Shown here piece by piece: positions 13,579-25,688 of a stretch of DNA of 64,000 bases. The stretch is from Paratinospora sagittata. Its lineage: Eukaryota; Streptophyta; Magnoliopsida; Ranunculales; Menispermaceae. Where the stretch lies: assembly GCA_035771175.1 (NCBI GenBank), contig CM069612.1, forward strand, positions 30,607,196 through 30,671,195, given 5' to 3'. The notes under the pieces are model-generated. The model saw only the letters and a list, made by a program, of their open reading frames with translations, ran no database searches and was not told the origin of the DNA. The position numbers were made by a program, and so were the translations under genes. The stretch's first letter is position 1. Every line of letters begins with the position of its first letter.

Positions 13579-14472
13579 TTTAAGCTTTAATTTTTTAACT
13601 ATCCTCTAGGGATCCATGCTCGGTGCATGGAGTCCGTAGCTTTATCAATAAACATTTGCATTGTGGCTACTATGACTTTGTTTGTTATAGTTTTTACATT
13701 TGAATTCAAATTTTTTTTTTTTTTTTTCTGATGAAGTTGTCTCCCCACAAAAACGTTAATGTATGATTTAGTAAACTCTAAAGGTGATGAAATGCTACAA
13801 TTTACTTTACAATATAACACCTCAATTACTTTAACATTATTCTTTAAAAAATATATTTTTTTAGAAAGTCTTTGTTTGCCTATGTCACACTATTACATTT
13901 ATGAGGTTTTGTATATATTACAAATCTCAAAATATGTATTGTGTAATCGAACCATTATAATAGTGTAACTGAAAAGGCAAGTGATTGTTTTTGTATTTAC
14001 AACGGCATTTCTCTTTTTCATTAATCAAAATAATATAAACAAAAAGAACACCTATAATTTTAGACTAACTCCTTATTATTATTATTATTATTTTGTCAAG
14101 ATTACATTACATTTCAAAACTTTATTTTTAAAATGCATCCGGTTAACAATTACATAATATATATTTTTAAGTGCAGTGTAAATATAATTAATAGGCCACT
14201 AGAGTCAATTTAAGTACATAGGCCAATAATAAGGGAACTAACAGCTATAAGACAAGAAGGCTCTTGCCTCCACAACAACCAAAATTGTCCCTTTATTTAA
14301 TAAATCTTGTTACTACGTAGAGTTGAACCCTTAACCTTCCATGGAGTTGAACCCTTGGTACAAGGAGGGATAATAGGTTTGGATTAATCTATTACACTAC
14401 CTTTCTGTTGAAAAATATTTAAAATGACAATTAATAATGTACTGAAGTATACGTGGTAAATTAAGACAAAAT

Positions 14473-14477
14473 GCGGG

Positions 14478-14520
<43 letters not shown>

Positions 14521-14545
14521 GCGTGTTCGATCCACGCTCACCGCA
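14473..14545 (+). tRNA. tRNA-Phe (GAA), copy 6, canonical
   Basis: Identical to copy 1, with intact boxes and CAAAAT just upstream. It lies in the 3.8 kb block and its twin is at 18273. Confidence 0.97.
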
Positions 14546-15436
14546 TTTCCCTTTTAATTTTTTAATTTTTTTTAAAAATGTTGTAGTACTATCCTCTTCT
14601 TCCTTCTAGTCTTTGCATTGTGGCTCACAAGTATGACTTTGTTTGTTATAGTTTTTATATTTGAATTCAAAAAAAAAAAAAAAATTCTGATGAAGGTTGC
14701 CTCGCCACAAAAATGTTAATGTATGATTTAGTAAAATCTAAAGGTGATGAAATGCTACAATTTACTTTACAGTATAACACCTCAATTACTTTAATATTAT
14801 TCTTTAAAAAATATATTTTTCTAGAAAGTCTTTGTTTCCCTATCTCACACTATTTACATTTATGAGATTTGTATATATTACAAATCTCAAAATATGTATT
14901 GTGTAATCGAACCATTATAATAGTGTAACTGAAAAGGCAAGTGATTGTTTTTGTATTTACAACGACATTTCTCTTTTTCATTAATCAAAATAATATAAAC
15001 AAAAAGAACACCTATAATTTTAGACTAACTCCGTATTATTATTATTATTTTGTGAAGATTACATTACATTTCAAAACATTATTTTTAGAATGCATCCGGT
15101 TAACAATTACATAATATATATTTTTAAGTGCAGTGTAAATATAATTAATAGGGCACTAGAGTCAATTTAAGCACATAGGCCAATAATAAGGGAACTAACA
15201 GCTATAAGACAAGAAGGCTCTTGCCTCCACAACAATCAAGATTGTCCCTTTATTTAATAAATCTTGTTGCTACAAAGAGTTGAACCCTTAACCTTACATG
15301 GTGTTGAACCCTTGGTACAAGGAGGGATAATAGGTTTGGATTAATCTATTACACTACCTTTCTGTTGAAAAATATTTAAAATGACAATTAATACTGTACT
15401 GAAGTTATAATTTCACGTGGTAAATTAAGACAAAAT

Positions 15437-15441
15437 GCGGG

Positions 15442-15484
<43 letters not shown>

Positions 15485-15509
15485 GCGGGTTTGATCCACG
15501 CTCACCGCA
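15437..15509 (+). pseudogene. tRNA-Phe-like copy 7, altered T arm
   Basis: Full length with anticodon GAA. The T arm reads GCGGG-TTTGATC-CACGC: one stem mismatch, and C56 lost, which weakens the B box. Its twin is at 19237. Confidence 0.75.
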
Positions 15510-15998
15510 TTTAACCTTTAATTCTTTAACTATCCTCTAGGGATCCATGCTCGGTGCATGGAGTCCGTAGCTTTATCAATAAACATTTGCATTGTGGCTA
15601 GTATGACTTTGTTTGTTATAGTTTTTACATTTGAATTCAATTTTATTTTATTTTTTTCTAATGAAGGTTGCCTCACCACAAAAACGTTAATGTATGATTT
15701 AGTAAACTCTAAAGGTGATGAAATGCTACAATTTACTTTACAGTATAACAGCTCAATTACTTTAACATTATTCTTTAAAAAATATATTTTTCTAGAAAGT
15801 CTTTGTTTGCCTATGTCACACTATTACATTTATGAGGTTTTGTATATATTACAAATCTCAAAATATGTATTGTGTAATCAAACCATTATAATAGTGTAAC
15901 TGAAAAGACAATTGATTGTTTTTGTATTTACAACGACATTTCTCTTTTTCATTAATCAAAATAATATAAACAAAAAGAACACCTATAATTTTACACTA

Positions 15999-16029
<31 letters not shown>

Positions 16030-16413
16030 TTGTCAAGATTACATTATATTTCAAACTTTACTTTTAGAATGCATCCCGTTAACAATTACATAATATATTT
16101 TTAAGTGCAGTGTAAATACAATTAATAGGGCACTAGAGTCAATTTAAGCACATATGTCAATAATAAGGAAACTAACACCTATAAGACAAGAAGGCTCTTG
16201 CCTCCACAACAATCAAGATTGTCCCTTTATTTAATAAATCTTGTTACTACATGGAGTTGAACCCTTAACCTTACATGGAGTTGAACCCTTGGTACAAAGA
16301 GGGATAATAGGTTTGGATTAATCTATTACACTACCTTTCTGTTGAAAAATATTTAAAATGACAATTAATACTGTACTGAAGTTATAATTTCACGTGGTAA
16401 ATTACGACAAAAT

Positions 16414-16418
16414 GCGGG

Positions 16419-16461
<43 letters not shown>

Positions 16462-16486
16462 GCGTGTTCGATCCACGCTCACCGCA
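16414..16486 (+). tRNA. tRNA-Phe (GAA), copy 8, canonical
   Basis: Identical to copy 1. The 5' flank is ATTACGACAAAAT. The 3' flank is a T-rich terminator (CATTTTTTAATTTTTT). Its twin is at 20214. Confidence 0.97.
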
Positions 16487-17372
16487 TTTTTTAATTTTTT
16501 AGAACCCGTTTATTCGGTGCATTGAGTTCGTAACTTCATCAATAAACATTTGCATTGTGGCTCACAAGTATGACTTTGTTTGTTATAGTTTTTACATTTG
16601 AATTCAAAAAAAAAAAAAATTTCTGATGAAGGTTGCCTCGCCACAAAAATGTTAATGTATGATTTAGTAAAATCTAAAGGTGATGAAATGCTACAATTTA
16701 CTTTACAATATAACACCTCAATTACTTTAATATTATTCTTTAAAAAATATATTTTTCTAGAAAGTCTTTGTTTCCCTATGTCACACTATTTACATTTATG
16801 AGATTTGTATATATTACAAATCTCAAAATATGTATTGTGTAATCGAACCATTATAATAGTATAACTGAAAAGGCAATTGATTGTTTTTGTATTTACAACG
16901 ACATTTCTCTTTTTCATTAATCAAAATAATATAAACAAAAAGAACACCTCTAATTTTAGACTAACTCCGTATTATTATTATTATTTTGTCAAGATTACAT
17001 TACATTTCAAAACTTTATTTTTAGAATGCATCCGGTTAACAATTACATAATATATATTTTTAAGTGCAGTGTAAATATAATTAATAGGGCACTAGAGTCA
17101 GTTTAAGCACATAGGCCAATAATAAGGGAACTAACAGCTATAAGACAAGAAGACTATTGCCTCCACAACAATCAAGATTATCCCTTTATTTAATAAATTT
17201 TGTTACTACATAGAGTTGAACCCTTAACCCTACATGGAGTTGAACCCTTGGTACAAGCAAGGATAATAGGTTTGGATTAATCTATGACACTATCTTTCTG
17301 TTGAAAAATATTAAAAATGACAATTAATACTGTACTGAAGTTATAATTTCACGTGGTAAATTAAGACAAAAT

Positions 17373-17387
17373 GCGGGGATAGCTCAA

Positions 17388-17420
<33 letters not shown>

Positions 17421-17422
17421 GC
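17373..17422 (+). pseudogene. Truncated tRNA-Phe relic, copy 9
   Basis: Only the first 50 nt remain, through GAAGGTCGC. The sequence then jumps into ATGCATGGAGTCTGTAGC, so the T arm and 3' acceptor strand are missing. The A box also has G to A (CTCAATTGG). Confidence 0.92.
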
Positions 17423-18272
17423 ATGCATGGAGTCTGTAGCTTTATCAATAAACATTTGCATTGTGGCTACTATGACTTTGTTTGTTATAGTTTTTACATT
17501 TGAATTCAAATTTTTTTTTTTTTTTTTCTGATGAAGTTGTCTCCCCACAAAAACGTTAATGTATGATTTAGTAAACTCTAAAGGTGATGAAATGCTACAA
17601 TTTACTTTACAATATAACACCTCAATTACTTTAACATTATTCTTTAAAAAATATATTTTTTTAGAAAGTCTTTGTTTGCCTATGTCACACTATTACATTT
17701 ATGAGGTTTTGTATATATTACAAATCTCAAAATATGTATTGTGTAATCGAACCATTATAATAGTGTAACTGAAAAGGCAAGTGATTGTTTTTGTATTTAC
17801 AACGGCATTTCTCTTTTTCATTAATCAAAATAATATAAACAAAAAGAACACCTATAATTTTAGACTAACTCCTTATTATTATTATTATTATTTTGTCAAG
17901 ATTACATTACATTTCAAAACTTTATTTTTAAAATGCATCCGGTTAACAATTACATAATATATATTTTTAAGTGCAGTGTAAATATAATTAATAGGCCACT
18001 AGAGTCAATTTAAGTACATAGGCCAATAATAAGGGAACTAACAGCTATAAGACAAGAAGGCTCTTGCCTCCACAACAACCAAAATTGTCCCTTTATTTAA
18101 TAAATCTTGTTACTACGTAGAGTTGAACCCTTAACCTTCCATGGAGTTGAACCCTTGGTACAAGGAGGGATAATAGGTTTGGATTAATCTATTACACTAC
18201 CTTTCTGTTGAAAAATATTTAAAATGACAATTAATAATGTACTGAAGTATACGTGGTAAATTAAGACAAAAT

Positions 18273-18277
18273 GCGGG

Positions 18278-18320
<43 letters not shown>

Positions 18321-18345
18321 GCGTGTTCGATCCACGCTCACCGCA
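18273..18345 (+). tRNA. tRNA-Phe (GAA), copy 10, canonical
   Basis: Exact twin of the gene at 14473, with identical flanks, intact A and B boxes and T-run terminator. Confidence 0.97.
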
Positions 18346-19236
18346 TTTCCCTTTTAATTTTTTAATTTTTTTTAAAAATGTTGTAGTACTATCCTCTTCT
18401 TCCTTCTAGTCTTTGCATTGTGGCTCACAAGTATGACTTTGTTTGTTATAGTTTTTATATTTGAATTCAAAAAAAAAAAAAAAATTCTGATGAAGGTTGC
18501 CTCGCCACAAAAATGTTAATGTATGATTTAGTAAAATCTAAAGGTGATGAAATGCTACAATTTACTTTACAGTATAACACCTCAATTACTTTAATATTAT
18601 TCTTTAAAAAATATATTTTTCTAGAAAGTCTTTGTTTCCCTATCTCACACTATTTACATTTATGAGATTTGTATATATTACAAATCTCAAAATATGTATT
18701 GTGTAATCGAACCATTATAATAGTGTAACTGAAAAGGCAAGTGATTGTTTTTGTATTTACAACGACATTTCTCTTTTTCATTAATCAAAATAATATAAAC
18801 AAAAAGAACACCTATAATTTTAGACTAACTCCGTATTATTATTATTATTTTGTGAAGATTACATTACATTTCAAAACATTATTTTTAGAATGCATCCGGT
18901 TAACAATTACATAATATATATTTTTAAGTGCAGTGTAAATATAATTAATAGGGCACTAGAGTCAATTTAAGCACATAGGCCAATAATAAGGGAACTAACA
19001 GCTATAAGACAAGAAGGCTCTTGCCTCCACAACAATCAAGATTGTCCCTTTATTTAATAAATCTTGTTGCTACAAAGAGTTGAACCCTTAACCTTACATG
19101 GTGTTGAACCCTTGGTACAAGGAGGGATAATAGGTTTGGATTAATCTATTACACTACCTTTCTGTTGAAAAATATTTAAAATGACAATTAATACTGTACT
19201 GAAGTTATAATTTCACGTGGTAAATTAAGACAAAAT

Positions 19237-19241
19237 GCGGG

Positions 19242-19284
<43 letters not shown>

Positions 19285-19309
19285 GCGGGTTTGATCCACG
19301 CTCACCGCA
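19237..19309 (+). pseudogene. tRNA-Phe-like copy 11, altered T arm
   Basis: Exact twin of copy 7, with the same T-stem mismatch and loss of C56 (GCGGG-TTTGATC). Confidence 0.75.
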
Positions 19310-19798
19310 TTTAACCTTTAATTCTTTAACTATCCTCTAGGGATCCATGCTCGGTGCATGGAGTCCGTAGCTTTATCAATAAACATTTGCATTGTGGCTA
19401 GTATGACTTTGTTTGTTATAGTTTTTACATTTGAATTCAATTTTATTTTATTTTTTTCTAATGAAGGTTGCCTCACCACAAAAACGTTAATGTATGATTT
19501 AGTAAACTCTAAAGGTGATGAAATGCTACAATTTACTTTACAGTATAACAGCTCAATTACTTTAACATTATTCTTTAAAAAATATATTTTTCTAGAAAGT
19601 CTTTGTTTGCCTATGTCACACTATTACATTTATGAGGTTTTGTATATATTACAAATCTCAAAATATGTATTGTGTAATCAAACCATTATAATAGTGTAAC
19701 TGAAAAGACAATTGATTGTTTTTGTATTTACAACGACATTTCTCTTTTTCATTAATCAAAATAATATAAACAAAAAGAACACCTATAATTTTACACTA

Positions 19799-19829
<31 letters not shown>

Positions 19830-20213
19830 TTGTCAAGATTACATTATATTTCAAACTTTACTTTTAGAATGCATCCCGTTAACAATTACATAATATATTT
19901 TTAAGTGCAGTGTAAATACAATTAATAGGGCACTAGAGTCAATTTAAGCACATATGTCAATAATAAGGAAACTAACACCTATAAGACAAGAAGGCTCTTG
20001 CCTCCACAACAATCAAGATTGTCCCTTTATTTAATAAATCTTGTTACTACATGGAGTTGAACCCTTAACCTTACATGGAGTTGAACCCTTGGTACAAAGA
20101 GGGATAATAGGTTTGGATTAATCTATTACACTACCTTTCTGTTGAAAAATATTTAAAATGACAATTAATACTGTACTGAAGTTATAATTTCACGTGGTAA
20201 ATTACGACAAAAT

Positions 20214-20218
20214 GCGGG

Positions 20219-20261
<43 letters not shown>

Positions 20262-20286
20262 GCGTGTTCGATCCACGCTCACCGCA
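20214..20286 (+). tRNA. tRNA-Phe (GAA), copy 12, canonical
   Basis: Exact twin of the gene at 16414, with intact cloverleaf, promoter boxes and terminator. Confidence 0.97.
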
Positions 20287-21172
20287 TTTTTTAATTTTTT
20301 AGAACCCGTTTATTCGGTGCATTGAGTTCGTAACTTCATCAATAAACATTTGCATTGTGGCTCACAAGTATGACTTTGTTTGTTATAGTTTTTACATTTG
20401 AATTCAAAAAAAAAAAAAATTTCTGATGAAGGTTGCCTCGCCACAAAAATGTTAATGTATGATTTAGTAAAATCTAAAGGTGATGAAATGCTACAATTTA
20501 CTTTACAATATAACACCTCAATTACTTTAATATTATTCTTTAAAAAATATATTTTTCTAGAAAGTCTTTGTTTCCCTATGTCACACTATTTACATTTATG
20601 AGATTTGTATATATTACAAATCTCAAAATATGTATTGTGTAATCGAACCATTATAATAGTATAACTGAAAAGGCAATTGATTGTTTTTGTATTTACAACG
20701 ACATTTCTCTTTTTCATTAATCAAAATAATATAAACAAAAAGAACACCTCTAATTTTAGACTAACTCCGTATTATTATTATTATTTTGTCAAGATTACAT
20801 TACATTTCAAAACTTTATTTTTAGAATGCATCCGGTTAACAATTACATAATATATATTTTTAAGTGCAGTGTAAATATAATTAATAGGGCACTAGAGTCA
20901 GTTTAAGCACATAGGCCAATAATAAGGGAACTAACAGCTATAAGACAAGAAGACTATTGCCTCCACAACAATCAAGATTATCCCTTTATTTAATAAATTT
21001 TGTTACTACATAGAGTTGAACCCTTAACCCTACATGGAGTTGAACCCTTGGTACAAGCAAGGATAATAGGTTTGGATTAATCTATGACACTATCTTTCTG
21101 TTGAAAAATATTAAAAATGACAATTAATACTGTACTGAAGTTATAATTTCACGTGGTAAATTAAGACAAAAT

Positions 21173-21187
21173 GCGGGGATAGCTCAA

Positions 21188-21220
<33 letters not shown>

Positions 21221-21222
21221 GC
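21173..21222 (+). pseudogene. Truncated tRNA-Phe relic, copy 13
   Basis: Same 50 nt truncation and same junction (GTCGC then ATGCATGG) as the relic at 17373. This is probably the original truncation that existed before the 3.8 kb duplication. Confidence 0.92.
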
Positions 21223-22077
21223 ATGCATGGAGTCTGTAGCTTTATCAATAAACATTTGCATTGTGGCTAGTATGACTTTGTTTGTTATAGTTTTTACTGT
21301 TGAATTCAAATTTTTTTTTTTTTTTTTCTGATGAAGGTTGCCTCACCACAAAAACGTTAATGTATGATTTAGTAAACTCTAAAGGTGATGAAATGCTACA
21401 ATTTACTTTACAGTATAACACCTCAATTACTTTTACATAATTCTTTAAAAAATATATTTTTCTAGAAAGTCTTTGTTTGCCTATGTCACACTATTACATT
21501 TATGAGGTTTTGTATATATTACAAATCTCAAAATATGTATTGTGTAATCGAACCATTATAATAGTGTAACTGAAAAGACAATTGATTGTTTTTGTATTTA
21601 CAACGACATTTCTCTTTTTCATTAATCAAAATAATATAAACAAAAAGAACACCTATAATTTTAGACTAACTCATTATTATTATTATTATTATTTTGTCAA
21701 GATTACATTATATTTCAAACTTTATTTTTAGAATGCATCCCGTTAACAATTACATAATATATTTTTAAGTGCAGTGTAAATACAATTAATAGGGCACTAG
21801 AGTCAATTTAAGCACATATGTCAATAATAAGGAAACTAACACCTATAAGACAAGAAGACTCTTGCCTCCACAACAATCAAGATTGTCCCTTTATTTAATA
21901 AATCTTGTTACTACATAGAGTTGAACCCTTAACCTTACATGGAGTTGAACCCTTGGTACAGGGAGGGATAATAGGTTTGGATTAATCTATTACACTATCT
22001 TTCTGTTGAAAGATATTAAAAAGGACAATTAATGTTGTACTAAATTTATAATTTTACGTGGTAAATTAAGACAAAAT

Positions 22078-22131
22078 GTGGGGATAGCTCGGTTGGGAGA
22101 GTGTCAGACAGAAGATCTGATGCTCATCGCA
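22078..22131 (+). pseudogene. Degenerate tRNA-Phe relic, copy 14, end of array
   Basis: It reads GTGGGGATAGCTCGG...GAAGATCTGATGCTCATCGCA. An internal deletion removes the variable loop and T arm, and several substitutions are present. The anticodon region still reads GAA, but no cloverleaf can form. Confidence 0.9.
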
Positions 22132-22170
22132 TTTACCTTTTAATTTTTTAATTTTTTTAAAAAAAGTAGT

Positions 22171-22587
22171 TGTATTGTCCTCTTCTTTCTTCTGGTCGTA
22201 CTTCTTTTTCAATTCTTTTGTTTATTCTTTCAATTATCCTTTTTTTTAGTCGTGCTTCTCTTTTAATTATTTTGTTTCTTCTTTATACCGATCAATTTTC
22301 TCTAGGTTACCAAAACAGAGAGATTTCATGGCCAAGACGACCAAAGTGATAAAACTAATGATCCTCAAGCCATCTCCATCTTATAAAAAAGATTACACAA
22401 GAATCAACTGAAAGCGAAACGACCCCTATATATAGCTACTGTGCCAAAAATAATTCGCCAACTTTCCCAAAATAATTCCCTACAAACCTACAAACATCCC
22501 TACTGAATCCCCCCTCTCGCCAACTTCTATTTCCAATGAAGTATAGACATTTCAAGTATACCCAACAAAAAAATAACTTGGTTCTTC
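22171..22587. other. Array edge and 3' flank of the APR gene; no gene
   Basis: T-rich array remnant to about 22310, then probable 3' UTR of the minus-strand APR gene. No ORF of note. Confidence 0.5.
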
Positions 22588-25313
22588 TCATCTCAATGCA
22601 TTGATAAAAGCCATTAAAGAATCCACATCGCGCGTCTCAGATGGATACTTGATAGGCTTGGATGAGTTCTTGGGGAAGAAGAGTATTGTGGGAAAGCTCC
22701 CTAGTTGAAGCTCTTGTTGAGCAAATGTCTTTTCTTCTCCATCTGCCCGGAACTTCCCTACCTTCACCCCTGATCCTCCCAGCTTCTCTGCCAATTCCAC
22801 GTACGATGCTTCCATTGCCTGCCCAAAATTAAACCAAACATAAATAATATACATATAATCACATTTATTTTAGTTGCTCTGCTCTAGTTTGGTTAGAAAC
22901 CGCATGACCCAAAAGCTACAGCTATCGGGTAGGGGCTCAACTATGCTTATCTCAAGCGAATGAATATAGATATTAACACTCCCCCTCGAGGGGATGATGA
23001 CACATGGACTAAATTTATATCGGTGACGAAAGACATGATTGATAAATTAGATAAATAAGTAAATATGCTTGCAAGGAGGTTTGCAAGGAGGTTTAACACA
23101 GGACCTCCAAAATAACAACGTTCAAATCCCATGTTCAAAACCGATTGACCCCAAAGCTATGACTATTAGGTAGAGGACCAGTGAATATAGAAATTTTTGT
23201 ATAAAAGAAAGAAATCTTACCTGACAGAAGGGGCACCAAGGTGCATAGAGAACAACCACCCATGGTTCTTTTCTGTTCTCTAACTTGATCAAGTTCTCTA
23301 TACCAGCTCTGCTGAGACTCACTATGCTCTGGGAATCAAAAATGTCATTGCCAGTTCCATTGGCATGTGTTGCACCATTGCCATTACCATTGACTTGATC
23401 CTCCAAGTTTCCCTGTTTAATGTTACCCTTGTGAAGGCCACACTCCTTGGCCTTAGCATCTTCCCACCACCACCTTCCTTCCCTCTCATGCTGCCAAGGC
23501 AGGACTGGCCTAGTGCACGGTTCACAACCAATCGAAACATAACCCTGCGAGTGCAACTCATTAACTGGCACATTCATGGTGCGGAGGAAGTTCCAAATGC
23601 CTTCACCATCTACATTAGCTACTGGGTTCCACTTAATTAGGCTCCCAACTCCTCCGTCCATTCCTTCAAATACTGGATCCACCTGCACAACTGGTACTTC
23701 AGCTCTGGTGCCTGGAGATTGGTCTTTCCTTTGCCCGGTGATCCAAGCTCGAAGTCCCTTTAAGGCCCTCCTCAGAGGTCTTACTTTCCTTATTCGGCAG
23801 CATTCCTGGTGCCCATCTTCATAGAATGAGAAGAGTCCCTTGCTTCTAACTAGGCCTTGCACCTCAACTGCATCAGGAAACATGTACTCAATGCGGATTC
23901 CGTAGTGCTTCTCAACTGCATCAAAGAAGTGATATGTCTCAGGATTAAGCCTTCCTGTGTCCAGGCTGAACACCCTGAAGGGTCGACCGGTTAGCTTTGC
24001 ATACTCGATCAAAGCCACATCCTCTGCTCCACTGCACATACCAATACATATTTCAGTTCTAGCAATTCTTCAGAATTAGTTATATATAAGTTTGAGCTCA
24101 TCTTAGTTCAGTAGAATCATAACAACCCTTCTTTTGGTTCATAATTTAAGAAATAAACAAGGTTATCATGTGCAAATTTAATTCAAATTTGACAAATTTT
24201 GATTTCTTAAAATATGTTTAAGATTAAATTCAGACATGGGTGATTCTATTATTCTGTTTTTTTCTTTTTTCTTTTTTTTTAACATGTTTAGTTTTAAGGC
24301 AAGAAGGGTGTAGTTGAAAATTATTGAAAATTGGAAATTCTCATCCAAAAAAGCTCAATTTCAATTTGTATTGTAGTAAGGAAAATCAAATATGCTATGG
24401 AATATACTTGAAAATCTAATATGCTATGGAATATACTTCATATATGAAAAATCAACTTTATCCAAATTGGATGGTTGAAAAAAAACAAATACAATTCATG
24501 TACGATCGAGATTAGATCTTAAAAAAAAAAAAAAAAAAGTACCTGAAAGCAATGGCAATGTCGTTTCCAAATCTTTCCAGGGCTCTATCTATAATTTCCA
24601 AAGGGGAAGCGACTTCAAGCTCTTTCGCTAATTTCACATAATCTTCCTCTTTCTCCACCACTTCTGCAATTATATATATTATCAATTTACAAAGGTTAAA
24701 GACAGTGATAATTAACCAAATTATTACCATGAAGAACAGAGTTTTTTTTTTTTTTTTTTTTTTTTAAAAGCTAATATAACTACAAATACCAGGAGCAACC
24801 ATGGATGATGAAGCTGCAAGAGGAACAATAGAGTCGTTCCTTTTGGGCTCTGCTAAAACTGGCTTTACCAAGCATCTTCTCCTGGATGAACTTGAAGCTG
24901 TTGATGGAACCAGTGGTCGGTCTAATGGTCTAAATGAACCGATTTGAGGAGCTGCAGAGGAAAATTGTCCCACTGGGTAATTAGAAAAATAAACAAATTT
25001 GAAGCTTAAAAATAGTAGTTTATAATAATAATAAAATAATAAAAAACACTGTTAAAATCATGAAAAATCAGCTAAAAAGGGAAGTAAGAGAAAAAAATTA
25101 AATAAAATAAAATAAATAATCATAATAATCATAAAAAACCCATCAAGTTAAGCAATGATATCAACCAGAAAAAAAGAAAAGAAGGAGATTCCACAAAAAT
25201 AAAATAAAAATAAATACTAAAATGAAAAGGGTACCTATGAACTCCTGGGTAGAGATAGAATGCGATACAAAAGATGCAGAGATGGCAGAGGAAGAAGAAG
25301 AAGACAAGGCCAT
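22588..25313 (-). CDS. APR: Plastid 5'-adenylylsulfate (APS) reductase, 5 exons
   Basis: Exons: 25235-25313, 24790-24972, 24543-24663, 23221-24031 and 22588-22818. All are GT-AG with consistent phases, giving 1425 nt and 474 aa, a normal length for plant APR. It reduces APS to sulfite using glutathione in plastids, a key step of sulfate assimilation. Visible features: a Ser-rich plastid transit peptide (about 1-70); a reductase domain from SGAEDVAL (128 on); [10 protein letters not shown]; paired C205-C206 and C297-x2-C300 as [4Fe-4S] ligands; KECGLHKGN with the catalytic Cys at 325; then a linker; and a C-terminal thioredoxin-like, glutaredoxin-acting domain with WCPFC (Cys 394 and 397). The exon 4/5 boundary falls right after CPFCQ. 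One oddity: residue 307 is Trp (VLPWQHE) where I recall Gly in plant APRs. Start chosen at MALSSSS, the first Met in a plausible transit peptide. Confidence 0.95.
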
Positions 25314-25688
25314 TAGAGAAATTCTGAACTTTGTGTTTGGTTTCAATTTCTCAACTTAGTGGCGTGAGAGCCACAAGCCTAAATACAGAGGGAATAGAAG
25401 AAGAGTCCAGGTACATTGAACCTGGACGCTATTTTAGCCAGGCCACATGTCTTCATGCCACATACGTGGCAAGATACTATTGGTTGGAAATAAAATGTTG
25501 TTTCGTGATCGCTTCCGTCATAACTCACATGGCGAGCGCGAAGAAACTGCTTGATTTTCTCCGGTTTTTCTTCCTTAGTCAAAATTTTCAGCCTCACAGA
25601 GTTACAGTACCGTGCCACGTCATAAATATATTGTGCTTTATTTACGATTATGTTTTATAATGTTCTTAATTTACCAGCCACATCTTAA
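25314..25688. other. Promoter side of the APR gene; no gene
   Basis: Upstream of the minus-strand APR start. It should contain the promoter and 5' UTR. I see no unambiguous TATA box and no other gene. Confidence 0.45.

Larger units (their letters stand above)
13635..17434 (+). repeat. 3.8 kb duplicated block, copy A (four array units)
   Basis: Every feature recurs exactly 3800 bp later in copy B, including tRNA copies at 14473, 15437, 16414 and the truncated one at 17373. All segments I compared by eye were identical, including rare variants. The edge lies in the shared phrase GCATGGAGTCYGTAGC: Y is C at 13634 and T at 17434. Confidence 0.93.
17435..21234 (+). repeat. 3.8 kb duplicated block, copy B
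   Basis: Partner of 13635-17434. The original right-hand flank resumes after it (GGCTAG TATGAC and TTTTTACTGTTG), while copy B itself starts with the GGCTAC TATGAC variant of copy A. This places the crossover within about 40 bp of the shared phrase. Confidence 0.93.
4975..22170 (+). repeat. Tandem array of ~0.9-1.1 kb units each carrying a tRNA-Phe gene
   Basis: Each unit starts near GGATCCATGCCCGTTTATTC and TTTGCATTGTGGCTCACAAG. It then has a poly-A or poly-T run after TTTGAATT, a conserved stretch around GGTGATGAAATGCTACAA, an (ATT)n microsatellite, and the phrase GAGTTGAACCCTTAACCTTAC. The unit ends with a tRNA-Phe gene followed by T runs. tRNA start-to-start spacings are 1032, 967, 1035, 1086, 967, 964, 977, 959, 900, 964, 977, 959 and 905 bp. 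The first unit (4975-9458) is interrupted by two solo LTRs. Units drift in sequence (GTTTGCC versus GTTTCCC subtypes, for example), except inside the 3.8 kb duplication. A 55 bp sub-duplication lies at 12521-12630. Short ORFs of 67-113 codons recur in the units, but I do not regard them as genes. Confidence 0.93.

Noticed and set aside
13599..13820. Minus-strand ORFs of 60-80 codons through the tRNA array
   Set aside because: They run through poly-A/T runs and are simply the opposite strand of the repeating unit.
4975..22170. CRISPR-like or satellite-only reading of the array
   Set aside because: The spacing is about 1 kb, there are no short spacers, this is a plant genome, and each unit holds a tRNA gene.
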